A stretch of 64,000 nucleotides of DNA from Streptomyces microflavus (lineage in GTDB: Bacteria; Actinomycetota; Actinomycetes; Streptomycetales; Streptomycetaceae), in NCBI RefSeq assembly GCF_014650075.1, contig NZ_BMUG01000017.1:87263-151262 (forward strand). Direction: 5' to 3'. A program made the translations under genes and the position numbers. The notes under the pieces are model-generated. The model was not told the origin of the DNA. It ran no database searches and was given only the letters and a program-made list of their open reading frames with translations. Positions 24,014 through 34,196 of the stretch are shown here, in pieces (positions within the stretch are counted from its first letter, which is position 1; each line of letters starts with the position of its first letter).

Positions 24014-27000
24014 TCAGTGGGTACGGACGATGCGCTCGGGTGGGAAGTGCTCGGTTCCGGTGACCTTGGTGCCGTAGGCCAGTTGGACCGTCAGGTTCGC
24101 GCAGCCGGCGAGGGGGGTGAGGTCGAAGGGTTCCCCGCCGTAGAGGGCGAGTGTTTCGAGGGACGGCAGCTCGGTGAGCGGGGCGAGGTCGGGGGCCGTG
24201 TCGCCCGGGAGCAGGAGGAGTTCCCGCAGTGCGGTCAGCGGCGCTGTCAGCCGCAGATCGAGGTCGGGTATGGCGAAGAAGCGCAGGGTCTCCAGTCCGT
24301 GCAGGGCCGGCATGCGGTTGAGCTGTCGCAGATGGGTCGCGCCGTACAGGGCCAGCGCCCGCAGGCTCGTCCAGCGCTCCAGGCCCTCCAGACTCATGTA
24401 TCGGGTCTCGCTCATCAGATCGAGTCCGGTCACCTGATCGCAGACGGGCAGTGCGCCGATGTTCTCCACGAGGAAGGGGTGACCGAGCCCCAGGTGCCGC
24501 AGATCCGGCATGTCCGTGAGGGGCGACGGGTCGAGCGAGGGGTGGAGTTCGGCCAGGGAGAGCCACTCAAGGCCCGGCCGTGCCAGCGGTGCGATGCTCC
24601 GGATCTGCGGGCAGTTGCTCAGGCCGATCTTGCGCAGCCGCTCCATCGCGGCGAGCTGAGCCACGTCCGTGATCCGCCTGTTGCCGGAGACGAAGAGCTG
24701 TTCCACCTCCGCCCGGGAGGTCACCCGCGACAGATCGTGGTGATCGCCCGTCAGGTGCACGTTGTGCAGACGCGGAATGTGGCGCAGAGCGGAGAGCTGG
24801 GCATCGGTCTTCACCAGGGCGTGCGCGGTGTCCCAGGTGCGGACGGCCATCATCTCCTGGGCGTAGAGCTCCGCGTCGAAGCTCTCCCAGGCCGTCGACA
24901 CCGCGTTCGCGACCCAGCCCCGGTCGTCGTCGCGGAACTGTTTGACCAGCTCGTACGCGGCGTCGCCGCCCACCGCTGCCGCCGTCCGCACCACGGCCGA
25001 AGCGTGCGGCTCCGTCAGCCCCTCCACCATCGACGACAGCAACTCCAGGGCGAGTTCGCCCACCTCGGCCAGTTCGTGGATGCTCCGGTCGCTGTCCGGC
25101 GGCAGGAGCCACGCCGTCCGCGCCTCCACCCTCGTCCGTACCCCAGGATCCAGCTCCGGTGCGTGGGCCAGGCTCGCCGCCGCCAGCAGGATCAGCCGGT
25201 GCCCGTGCTCCGGCTCCGCGTCCGCGCGCCTCAGCAGGGACGTCAGCAGCGACGCCCGCTCGTCCAGCCGCGCGTGCCCCACCGCCATCTGCACCACGTC
25301 GTCCCACTGGTCCTCGTGCGCGTGGCCGACCAGGACGCCGAAGTCGCGGGCCTCCACCGCGGCCTTCGCACCCAGGTAGTCCTGGAACGTCCGGTGGACG
25401 AAACCCACCGCGCCCGGGGCGGGTTCGCGGAGGAGGCCACTGCGGTTGAGGAGATGGGCGAAGACCTGGCCGGGGGTGCCCCGGACCTGGGACATGGCGT
25501 GCATCCAGTCGGCGACCAGGTCCACCACCTCGTCCTGCCGGGCCTCCGCCAGGTCGTTGCGGATCAGCCAGTACGCGAGGCGCTGCAGCAGGGCCGTCTG
25601 CTCCTCGCGGGTCAGGTCGACGCCCTCCACCCCGACGATCTCGCGCTCCGAGTCGCGCCGCACCAGCAGCATGTCGAGCGCCGCGTCGTACAGCTCCTTG
25701 CGCGCCCGCGGCAGCTGCATCCGGCGGTCCCGGTTCAGCGCGCAGAGCAGGGCGCACATCAGCGGGTTCGTCGCCAGCACCCCCAGGTCCCGTCGGGTCC
25801 CGACCGCGCGGCGCAGCGCGTTCTCGTACGTGTCGAGCTCGGCCCGCTCCTCGTCGGACCGGCACTCCGAGCGGGCCGCCCGGTGCCAGTGGCCGAGGAA
25901 GGAGCGGACGTCCTCCTGGCTCATCGCCAGCAGCGTGTGCGGCGCGAACCCGGAGCCCGATAGCCAGCTCTCCGGTACCGCCGAGGGGCGGGTCGTCACC
26001 ACGTACCTGGCCCGGGGGTAGGCGGCGATCAGGTCCTTCAGCCAGCGCTCGGTGCGCTTGCGCAGCCGGTCCGGGACCTCGTCGACCCCGTCGACCAGGA
26101 CCAGCGCCCGGCCCTCCAGCAGCAGCCGGTCGGTCCAGCCGTCCGGGGCCGCGCCGTGCAGCGGGACTCCGGCAGCGCGCAGGAACTCCGCGGGGGAGGG
26201 CAGCGACTCGTGGGCCGTGAAGGCGCGCAGCCGCAGGACGAAGGGGACGCACCGGTTCCAGTCCGCCAGCTCGCCGCCGAACGTCTGCCGGGCGGCGTTC
26301 AGCGCCAGCCACTGGACCAGCGTGCTCTTGCCGGAACCGGCCGGACCGCGCAGCAGCAGCCGGTCCCGCTCGCCGAGGGCCTGCTCGACCCCGACCGTGG
26401 TCCGGACCGGGTGATCCAGACCGCGCCGGTCGGTCATCTCGTAACCACCGCTGACCGAGAGGCTGATGTAGGCCGTCTCCAGCGGCCACTCGCCCGCCGA
26501 CCTGCCGAGCGTCAGCCCGAAGAGGCCCATCCGGCTGTTGGCCGTCGCCACGAACTCCGCGTACCGCCGCTCGAACTCCAGGTCCGCCGCGTCCGGGCGC
26601 GGGCCGACCCGGTCCCGTACGTCCTCCACCAGCTCCCGCGTCCGCCCCGCCGCCCTGACCTGCTCCACCGCCGCCCGCGCCGCGAACGACGGGTGGGCGG
26701 TCAGCTGCTCCACCAGATGTTCGCAGCAGCGGCCGATGAGGTCCTCGTACAGCTCGCACGCACGCTCCGAGAGCCCGGCGGCGGGGGCCGACAGCTCGGC
26801 GCGCAGCCGGCCGGGGTCCAGCTCCAGGGCGAACAGCCGCTCGGCGGCCAGGTCGCCCGCCGCCGCGAACGTGTCCTGTACGGAGGTGAGCGCGGCGAGC
26901 CGCTCATGCTCGGGCAGGTCCGCGTAGGAGGCGTTCATGCGTCCCGCCAGCACCTTCGCCAGCCGGTCAGGCTTGGCGGGGCGGGGGAGCGGGCGGACCG

Positions 27001-27106
27001 GGTCGGGGACCAGGCCCGCGCCCGGCCTGGGGGTCAGCAACGCCTTGGTGGCCGCTCCGAGCACCGTCGTGGCCAGCCGAATCAGGGCAACTTCCGTACC
27101 GGACAC
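24014..27106 (-). CDS. NACHT NTPase with leucine-rich C-terminus (bacterial NLR-like)
   Basis: This 1030-residue STAND protein has three parts. The N-terminal 220 residues are mostly helical, like the helical effector domains of bacterial NACHT proteins. The NACHT domain has Walker A GPAGSGKS (about 254-261), Walker B LVLVDGVDEV (about 335-344) and the sensor YVVTTRPSAVPESW. A winged-helix and helical region follows, ending near residue 750. The last 260 residues are about ten irregular leucine-rich repeats (PGLEWLSLAELHPSL, DLRHLGLGH and similar). Some bacterial NACHT proteins defend against phage, and this gene is a candidate. The GTG follows a GGGGAGG site. It stands alone, with a divergent membrane hydroxylase gene upstream. 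Confidence 0.88.
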   Translation of the reverse strand: MSGTEVALIRLATTVLGAATKALLTPRPGAGLVPDPVRPLPRPAKPDRLAKVLAGRMNASYADLPEHERLAALTSVQDTFAAAGDLAAERLFALELDPGRLRAELSAPAAGLSERACELYEDLIGRCCEHLVEQLTAHPSFAARAAVEQVRAAGRTRELVEDVRDRVGPRPDAADLEFERRYAEFVATANSRMGLFGLTLGRSAGEWPLETAYISLSVSGGYEMTDRRGLDHPVRTTVGVEQALGERDRLLLRGPAGSGKSTLVQWLALNAARQTFGGELADWNRCVPFVLRLRAFTAHESLPSPAEFLRAAGVPLHGAAPDGWTDRLLLEGRALVLVDGVDEVPDRLRKRTERWLKDLIAAYPRARYVVTTRPSAVPESWLSGSGFAPHTLLAMSQEDVRSFLGHWHRAARSECRSDEERAELDTYENALRRAVGTRRDLGVLATNPLMCALLCALNRDRRMQLPRARKELYDAALDMLLVRRDSEREIVGVEGVDLTREEQTALLQRLAYWLIRNDLAEARQDEVVDLVADWMHAMSQVRGTPGQVFAHLLNRSGLLREPAPGAVGFVHRTFQDYLGAKAAVEARDFGVLVGHAHEDQWDDVVQMAVGHARLDERASLLTSLLRRADAEPEHGHRLILLAAASLAHAPELDPGVRTRVEARTAWLLPPDSDRSIHELAEVGELALELLSSMVEGLTEPHASAVVRTAAAVGGDAAYELVKQFRDDDRGWVANAVSTAWESFDAELYAQEMMAVRTWDTAHALVKTDAQLSALRHIPRLHNVHLTGDHHDLSRVTSRAEVEQLFVSGNRRITDVAQLAAMERLRKIGLSNCPQIRSIAPLARPGLEWLSLAELHPSLDPSPLTDMPDLRHLGLGHPFLVENIGALPVCDQVTGLDLMSETRYMSLEGLERWTSLRALALYGATHLRQLNRMPALHGLETLRFFAIPDLDLRLTAPLTALRELLLLPGDTAPDLAPLTELPSLETLALYGGEPFDLTPLAGCANLTVQLAYGTKVTGTEHFPPERIVRTH

Positions 27107-27256
27107 GAGCGTTCCTCCCCCTCGACGACGCGCGCTGCGTAAATCCTACGGCCCGGCCCCTTGGCAGAAGGTGCCAAAGACTGCTGACATCAGGTCTCGC
27201 ATACTTGTGGGTAACAACGTCTAGCCCTCACCGACCGGCGGCCCTACGGTGCTCGC

Positions 27257-28227
<971 letters not shown>

Positions 28228-28231
<4 letters not shown>

Positions 28232-28959
28232 GCGCCACGGCGTCCCGCCCCGTCAGGCCGGAAGGTCCCGGAGGGCCGGAGCGGGCAGGGGGCGTGCGGT
28301 TCGCGCGGCCCCTGCTCGTCGCCTTCCTCCTCGCGGCCGCCGTCGACCTGGCCGGGCTCCTCGCCGGACTCGACACCGTCCACCTGGTCGCCAAGCCGCT
28401 GCTGATGCCGCTGCTCGCCGCGTACGCCGCCGTCAGGGGCGGGCCCCGGCTGCTCATCGCCGCCCTGCTGTTCGGTTGGGGCGGTGACGTGTTCCTGCTC
28501 GCCGACAACGACCTGGCGTTCCTCCTCGGGATGGGCTCCTTCGCCGTCGGCCATGTCTGCTACCTGACGCTGTTCGGGCGGGGACGGGCCCGGGCGCAGG
28601 TGGCCACCGGGATCGCGTACGCCTTCGTGCTCGTCGTCTTCCTCGTCCTGATCTGGCCGGACCTCCCGGCCGAGCTGCGCGCCCCGCTGACCGGCTACAG
28701 CCTGCTGCTCACCGCGATGGCCTGGCGGGCCGGTGTCCTCGGCCGGTACGCGGCGGCGGGCGGGGCGCTCTTCCTGCTCTCCGACGCCCTCATCGCCACC
28801 GGTATCGCCGAGTGGCCCCGGCTGCCCGTCCCCGACTTCTGGGTGATGTCCACCTACATCGCCGCCCAGTTCCTGCTGGCCCTCGGGGTGCTCACGGCGG
28901 GGGCGAGGGGCACAACCGTGCGAACCGGGGCGTACCGTGAGCGGGGTATCAGCACCTGA
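28228..28959 (+). CDS. Lysoplasmalogenase (YhhN/TMEM86 family)
   Basis: This 243-residue membrane protein has about eight hydrophobic helices. The family features are LLFGWGGDVFLLADNDLAFLLGMGSFAVGHVCYLTLF and LFLLSDALIATG. YhhN/TMEM86 enzymes hydrolyse the vinyl-ether bond of lysoplasmalogens. It starts by ATGA overlap with the membrane hydroxylase gene. Whether this organism makes plasmalogens is not shown by the window, so the role is by family. Confidence 0.85.
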
Positions 28960-28980
28960 GACCGGCAAGGACCTCCCCGC

Positions 28981-30024
28981 ATGCGCGCCACCGTGATCCA
29001 CGCTCCCCACGACATCCGGGTCGAGGAGGTGCCGGATCCGGCGATCCGGCAGCCCACCGACGCGGTGGTGCGGGTCCTCAGGGCCTGCATCTGCGGCAGT
29101 GACCTGTGGGCGTACCGGGGAGAGTCCGCCCGGCAGCCCGGCCAGCGCATCGGCCACGAGTTCCTCGGCGTGGTCGAGGAGACCGGTGCCGGGGTCGGCG
29201 GTTTCGCCGTCGGCGACCTGGTCGTCGCCCCGTTCGTCTGGTCCGACGGCACCTGCGCCTACTGCGCCGATGGCCTCACCACCTCCTGCCCCGAGGGCGG
29301 CTTCTGGGGGTCGGTCGGCTCGGACGGCGGGCAGGGCGAGGCCGTCCGCGTCCCGTACGCCGACGGCACCCTGGTCAAGCTCCCCGCGGCCGCCGCATCC
29401 GACGGCCGTCTGCTCACCGCCCTGCTGGCCCTCTCCGACGTGCTGGGCACCGGCCACCACGCCGCCCTCGGCGCGGGCGTCACCAAGGGCTCCACCGTCG
29501 CGGTCGTCGGGGACGGCGCGGTCGGCCTGTGCGGGGTGCTCGCCGCCAGGCGGCTCGGCGCCGAGCGCATCATCGCGCTGGGCCGCCACACCGCGCGCAC
29601 CGACATCGCCCGCCGCTTCGGCGCCACCGACGTGGTCGCCGAGCGCGGCGAGGCCGCCCTCGCCGCCGTACGGGAGCTGACCCGGGGCGAAGGCGCCCAC
29701 AGCGTCATCGAGGCGGTCGGCACCGAGCAGTCGATGCGCACCGCGCTCGACATCGTCCGCGACGGCGGCGCCATCGGGTACGTCGGCGTCCCGCACGGCA
29801 GCGCCTCCGGCGTGGACCTCGGGGTGATGTTCGACCGGAACATCGCCCTGCGCGGCGGCGTCGCCCCCGTGCGTACGTACATCCCGGAGCTGCTCCCCGA
29901 CGTGCTGGACGGCACGATCGACCCCTCACCCGTCTTCGACCTGTCGATCGGCCTGGACGAGGTGCCCGCCGGCTACCGGGCGATGGACGGGCGGACCGCG
30001 TTGAAGGTGCTCATCACGCCGTAG
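28981..30024 (+). CDS. Zinc-dependent medium-chain alcohol dehydrogenase
   Basis: This 347-residue MDR enzyme has the catalytic zinc signature GHEFLGVVEETGAGV and the catalytic Cys in CICGSD (about residue 40). The structural-zinc loop is partly kept (CAYCADGLTTSC). The Rossmann fold has VAVVGDGAVGLCGVLAA. It is probably an NAD(P)-dependent alcohol or sugar dehydrogenase; the substrate is unknown. It starts 21 bases after the lysoplasmalogenase gene and may be in the same operon. A strong hairpin follows. Confidence 0.88.
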   Translation: MRATVIHAPHDIRVEEVPDPAIRQPTDAVVRVLRACICGSDLWAYRGESARQPGQRIGHEFLGVVEETGAGVGGFAVGDLVVAPFVWSDGTCAYCADGLTTSCPEGGFWGSVGSDGGQGEAVRVPYADGTLVKLPAAAASDGRLLTALLALSDVLGTGHHAALGAGVTKGSTVAVVGDGAVGLCGVLAARRLGAERIIALGRHTARTDIARRFGATDVVAERGEAALAAVRELTRGEGAHSVIEAVGTEQSMRTALDIVRDGGAIGYVGVPHGSASGVDLGVMFDRNIALRGGVAPVRTYIPELLPDVLDGTIDPSPVFDLSIGLDEVPAGYRAMDGRTALKVLITP

Positions 30025-30064
30025 CGCGCGGGTTCTTCACGGCGAGGCCCCGGGCGCTCGCGTA

Positions 30065-30108
30065 CGGCGAGGGCCCGGGGGCGTGTTCTCCCCCCGGGCC
30101 CTCGCCGT
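30065..30108. terminator. Bidirectional terminator between dehydrogenase and subtilase
   Basis: CGGCGAGGGCCCGGGGG and CCCCCCGGGCCCTCGCCG form a stem of about 17 bp around a short loop (CGTGTTCT). It lies between convergent genes. Confidence 0.75.
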
Positions 30109-30124
30109 CCATGCGGTCGACCGC

Positions 30125-31663
30125 CTACCAGCGGACCGCGTCCAGCGCGTCGACCACTCCGGCCCCGTAGAAGCCGTTGTAGCTCTTGCCGCCCTCGCAG
30201 ACCGCGTCGATGACTCCGTCACCGTTGTAGTCGTACGGTGCGCCGCACGCCTTCGCGTCCGCCTGGAGGCCCAGCAGGACCTTCACCGCGGCCGGAGAGG
30301 CGTAGGGGTGGCGGGACTTGATCAGGGCCACGACACCCGCGACGTGCGGGGACGCCATCGACGTACCGGCCTTGTAGCCGAACCCGCCGCCCGGCAGCGT
30401 GGAGAGGATCAGACCGTTGACGGCCGGCGGCTCGGGGGTCTGGTAGACCGTCGAGTCACCGCCGGGGGCGGCGACGTCGATGACGCCCTTGCCGTAGTTC
30501 GAGTACGAGGACTTGAGGCCCTTGGCGCCCGTCGCGGAGACCGTCACGACGCCCGGCAGCATGGTCGGGATGTCGGGGCAGACCGACGGGTCGATCGTCC
30601 GGGTGACCGGCTCGGTGTCGTTCGGGCTGGTCCGGTCCTCGATCGCGTCCACGGACAGATCGTGGCGGGCGTTGCCCGCCGCGGCGACGTTGACCGTGCC
30701 CTTGCGCTCGGCGTACTTGACCGCGCGGGTGAGGGACTCGACCAGGGCGCCCTGGTCCGGGTCGTTCTTGCAGGCGAACAGCCACGGGTCGGTGTAGTAG
30801 CTGTTGTTCGTCACGTCGACACCGTGCTCGGCCGCCCAGAGGAAGCCGCAGACGACGGCCTCGGTGTAGAAGAAGCCGTCCGGGGTGGAGACCTTGATGC
30901 CGGAGACCTTCACACCCGGCGCCACACCGGTCACGCCGGAGCCGTTCTTCGCCGCGGCGATGGTGCCCGCCACATGCGTGCCGTGGTCGCTCTCGCCCGC
31001 CGCCGGTCGCCAGGAGCCGGCGGTGGTGTCCGGAGCGCCCGTGACACAGTTGGCGGAGGCGGCCCGGTCGAAGTTGGGCGCCAGGTCCGGGTGGGTGTCG
31101 TCGACGCCCGTGTCGATGACGGCGACCGTCACCCGCTTCGAGCCGAGCGACTTCTGGTGCGCCTTGTCCGCCTTGATCGCGGGCAGCGCCCACTGCAGCG
31201 GCTCCAGCGGGTCCTCCCCGGCCGTGGCCTGCGCCGCCGCTGCCGCCGCCTGGGCCTCGGTCAGCGGCTGCGCTATGGCGCCGACGTCCTTGGTGGCCTG
31301 CGGCACGATCGGGTTGGTCCGGGTCGCACCGGCCGACTCCACGCCCCGTACGCGCCGGATCGTTTCCCCGAAGGCCGGGTTCTGCGAGTGGGCGACGACG
31401 ACGCCGATCTGCTCATAGGCGATGACGACCGTGCCGCCGGCCTTGGTGATGGCCTTCTTCACCTGCTGGACGGCTGTGCGGCCGCCGCCGGTGTTGACGA
31501 CGTAACTCAGCTTCGGCCCGTCGGTCCGCGGGGTCGCGGTGACCGGTGCGCCGGTGGGCGCCGCCGTGGCCGACGCCGCCGGAAGGAAGCCGAGCGAGGC
31601 GACGAGCGCGAGTCCGACGGGCAGCGCGAGCGCGCGGGTCCGTCTCGATGCCAGATGAGCCAT
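30125..31663 (-). CDS. Secreted subtilisin-like serine protease (S8 family)
   Basis: This is a 512-residue exported subtilase. A signal peptide (basic start, then ALALPVGLALVASLGFLPAASA) is followed by a propeptide of about 110 residues. The catalytic domain has Asp184 (AVIDTGVDDTHPDL), His227 (DHGTHVAG) and Ser435 (GTSMASPHVAG), plus the oxyanion Asn region NNSYY. No further domain follows, so it is a single-domain secreted protease, possibly in nutrient scavenging or development. A promoter is predicted at 31732-31761. Confidence 0.92.
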   Translation of the reverse strand: MAHLASRRTRALALPVGLALVASLGFLPAASATAAPTGAPVTATPRTDGPKLSYVVNTGGGRTAVQQVKKAITKAGGTVVIAYEQIGVVVAHSQNPAFGETIRRVRGVESAGATRTNPIVPQATKDVGAIAQPLTEAQAAAAAAQATAGEDPLEPLQWALPAIKADKAHQKSLGSKRVTVAVIDTGVDDTHPDLAPNFDRAASANCVTGAPDTTAGSWRPAAGESDHGTHVAGTIAAAKNGSGVTGVAPGVKVSGIKVSTPDGFFYTEAVVCGFLWAAEHGVDVTNNSYYTDPWLFACKNDPDQGALVESLTRAVKYAERKGTVNVAAAGNARHDLSVDAIEDRTSPNDTEPVTRTIDPSVCPDIPTMLPGVVTVSATGAKGLKSSYSNYGKGVIDVAAPGGDSTVYQTPEPPAVNGLILSTLPGGGFGYKAGTSMASPHVAGVVALIKSRHPYASPAAVKVLLGLQADAKACGAPYDYNGDGVIDAVCEGGKSYNGFYGAGVVDALDAVRW

Positions 31664-32007
31664 GGGTTCTCCACATCATCCGTGCCGATCGACCGGACAC
31701 CTGGCGTGTTCGGTCGCGTACATGACGAGTGAAGCTATCGCTGATCTTGCCGGCGCATCAACGATTTGGGGCAAGTGAGTTCGAAGAGTGCACCTGTGCG
31801 GCCGAATGCGTATGGGTGACTTCAGGCCACGGGGATGAGCTTCCGGTCACCCGGGATGAGGCCGAGAAGGCGAAAGATCCGGTGAACCGCTTCGTCGCGC
31901 CCTCCGTGCCGTTGTCCAGGAGGCACACCACCGTCCCCCGGTATCGAGGCCTCCTTATGTCACCCACCGTCCCCCAGATCACCGCACCCGCGTCGCGAGG
32001 AGATTCC
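31664..32007. other. Divergent regulatory region (344 bases) between subtilase and DUF485 genes
   Basis: No gene is supported here. For the protease, a -35 TTGATG and -10 TAGCTT (18-base spacer) are readable on the minus strand at 31756-31761 and 31732-31737. A GTGGAG ribosome-binding site precedes its ATG. For the DUF485 gene only the CGAGGAG site near 31998 is clear. The stretch is lower in G+C than its neighbours, as expected of promoter DNA. Confidence 0.5.
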
Positions 32008-32373
32008 GTGGCTACCGATGCACCGCCGCCCGAGGGCCATTCCGACACCGGCCCGGCCCAGCCCACCACCGAAGCGTTCAACGCGGTGGCGGCGAGTGCC
32101 GAGTTCGCCGACCTGCGCCGCTCGTTCCGCTCCTTCGCCTTCCCGCTCACCATCGCCTTCGTCACCTGGTACCTGCTCTACGTGCTGCTCTGCAACTACG
32201 CGGGCGGCTTCATGAGCACCAAGGTCGCCGGCAACATCAACGTGGCGCTCGTCCTCGGCCTCGCCCAGTTCGCCACCACCTTCCTCATCGCCTGGCTCTA
32301 CTCCCGGCACGCCGCCACCAAGCTCGACCCGAAGGCCGAAGCGATCAAGTCCCGTATGGAGGCCGACGTATGA
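32008..32373 (+). CDS. DUF485 membrane protein, partner of the acetate symporter
   Basis: This 121-residue protein has a Pro/Thr-rich N-terminus of about 30 residues, the DUF485 core FRSFAFPLTIAFVTWYLLYVL and a second helix (VALVLGLAQFATTFLIAWLY). The GTG at 32008 has CGAGGAG eight bases upstream; an ATG at 31957 lacks a site. DUF485 genes almost always precede actP-type sodium/solute symporters and are thought to be accessory subunits. Its stop overlaps the symporter start (ATGA). Confidence 0.85.
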   Translation: MATDAPPPEGHSDTGPAQPTTEAFNAVAASAEFADLRRSFRSFAFPLTIAFVTWYLLYVLLCNYAGGFMSTKVAGNINVALVLGLAQFATTFLIAWLYSRHAATKLDPKAEAIKSRMEADV

Positions 32374-34013
32374 GCGCCGCCCACACCCTCTACCCGGCTG
32401 TCCAGCTCGCCGCCACCGAAGGCGCGAGCGAACACCGGCCGCTGATCATCACCCTGTTCGCCGTCTTCGTCGTCGCGACCCTCGTCATCACCGTGTGGGC
32501 GGGCCGCCAGACCAAGAGCGCCTCCGACTTCTACGCGGGCGGCCGCCAGTTCACCGGATTCCAGAACGGCCTCGCGGTCTCAGGCGACTACATGTCCGCG
32601 GCGTCCTTCCTCGGCATCGCGGGCGCCATCGCCCTCTTCGGATACGACGGCTTCCTCTACTCCATCGGCTTCCTCGTCGCCTGGCTCGTCGCCCTGCTCC
32701 TGGTCGCCGAACCGCTGCGCAACTCCGGCCGCTACACCATGGGCGACGTCCTCGCCTACCGGATGCGCCAGCGCCCCGTGCGTACCGCCGCCGGTACGTC
32801 CACGATCGTCGTCTCGATCTTCTACCTGCTGGCCCAGATGGCCGGTGCCGGTGTCCTCGTCTCGCTGCTGCTCGGCATCACCAGCGACTTCGGGAAGATC
32901 GTCATCGTCGCCCTGGTCGGCGTGCTCATGATCCTCTACGTCACCATCGGCGGCATGAAGGGCACCACCTGGGTGCAGATGGTCAAGGCCGTCCTCCTCA
33001 TCGCGGGCACCCTGCTCATCACCTTCCTGATCCTGCTGAAGTTCAACTTCAACATCTCCGACCTGCTCGGCACCGCCGCAAGCAACAGCGGCAAGGGCTC
33101 GGCGTTCCTGGAGCCCGGCCTGAAGTACGGCGCCACCGGCGTCTCGAAGCTGGACTTCATCTCCCTCGGCATCGCCCTGGTCCTCGGCACCGCGGGTCTG
33201 CCGCACATCCTGATCCGCTTCTACACCGTGCCCACCGCCAAGGCCGCCCGTAAGTCCGTGAACTGGGCGATCGGCATCATCGGCGCCTTCTACCTGATGA
33301 CGATCGTGCTCGGCTTCGGTGCCGCCGCGATCCTCAAGCCCGGCGACATCATCGCCTCCAACAAGGCGGGCAACACGGCGGCACCACTCGCCGCCCTGGA
33401 GATCGGCGGCGGCTCCGGATCCACCGGCGGCGCCATCCTCCTCGCGGTGATCTCCGCCGTCGCCTTCGCCACCATCCTCGCCGTCGTCGCCGGACTCACC
33501 CTCGCCTCCTCCTCGTCCTTCGCGCACGACATCTACGCCAACGTCATCCGCAAGGGGAAGGCCACCGAGAAGGAGGAGGTCCGCGCCGCACGCTGGGCCA
33601 CCGTCGCCATCGGCATCGTCTCCATCGCGCTGGGCGCCCTCGCCCGCGACCTCAACGTGGCCGGCCTGGTGGCCCTCGCCTTCGCGGTCGCCGCATCCGC
33701 CAACCTGCCGACGATCCTCTACAGCCTCTTCTGGAAGCGGTTCACCACCCAGGGGGCCCTCTGGTCCATCTACGGCGGACTCGCCTCCTCCGTCCTGCTG
33801 GTGCTCTTCTCGCCGGTCGTCTCCTCCAAGCCGACCTCGATGTTCCCCAGCGTCGACTTCGCCTGGTTCCCGCTGGAGAACCCCGGCCTGATCTCGATCC
33901 CGCTCGGCTTCCTGCTCGGCTGGGCCGGCTCGCTGCTCTCCAAGGAGAAGCCCGACACGGACAAGTACGCCGAGCTGGAGGTCAAGTCCCTCACCGGCAC
34001 CGGAGCGCACTGA
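32370..34013 (+). CDS. actP: Cation/acetate symporter, ActP-type SSS family
   Basis: This 547-residue transporter has about thirteen hydrophobic helices. Family features include SASDFYAGGRQFTGFQNGLAVSGDYMSAASFLGIAG split over the first two helices, and LPHILIRFYTVPTAKAARKS. ActP imports acetate (and related short acids) with sodium or protons. It is coupled by ATGA to the DUF485 gene. A perfect hairpin follows 48 bases after the stop. The exact substrate is inferred from the family. Confidence 0.88.
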   Translation: MSAAHTLYPAVQLAATEGASEHRPLIITLFAVFVVATLVITVWAGRQTKSASDFYAGGRQFTGFQNGLAVSGDYMSAASFLGIAGAIALFGYDGFLYSIGFLVAWLVALLLVAEPLRNSGRYTMGDVLAYRMRQRPVRTAAGTSTIVVSIFYLLAQMAGAGVLVSLLLGITSDFGKIVIVALVGVLMILYVTIGGMKGTTWVQMVKAVLLIAGTLLITFLILLKFNFNISDLLGTAASNSGKGSAFLEPGLKYGATGVSKLDFISLGIALVLGTAGLPHILIRFYTVPTAKAARKSVNWAIGIIGAFYLMTIVLGFGAAAILKPGDIIASNKAGNTAAPLAALEIGGGSGSTGGAILLAVISAVAFATILAVVAGLTLASSSSFAHDIYANVIRKGKATEKEEVRAARWATVAIGIVSIALGALARDLNVAGLVALAFAVAASANLPTILYSLFWKRFTTQGALWSIYGGLASSVLLVLFSPVVSSKPTSMFPSVDFAWFPLENPGLISIPLGFLLGWAGSLLSKEKPDTDKYAELEVKSLTGTGAH

Positions 34014-34060
34014 GAGAAGGAATTCACCGAGCCGTTCGGTGCATCACCCACCCCGTGGTC

Positions 34061-34094
34061 CGGGCCGCGTCGTAGAGTCCTACGACGCGGCCCG
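34061..34094. terminator. Hairpin terminator after the symporter gene
   Basis: CGGGCCGCGTCGTAG and CTACGACGCGGCCCG form a perfect 15-bp stem with loop AGTC. It lies between the symporter and moaA, with no U-tract. Confidence 0.65.
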
Positions 34095-34196
34095 GCCGCA
34101 CCTCGTGGCAAACGGGCCCCTGCGATGTCACCGGTCTCACGTAGGCTCGGAGAAGAGCGTCCGCAACGACGACACCACCGGGGGAGGAGAGCCACC

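Noticed and set aside
24567..26759. 730-residue second minus-strand frame inside the NACHT gene
   Set aside because: It overlaps the NACHT frame in another register and is Gly/Arg/Pro-rich without motifs.
22937..27106. NACHT protein and exonuclease as a two-gene defence operon
   Set aside because: The exonuclease has its own leaderless promoter at 23953 and looks like a conserved repair gene; adjacency alone is not evidence of joint function.
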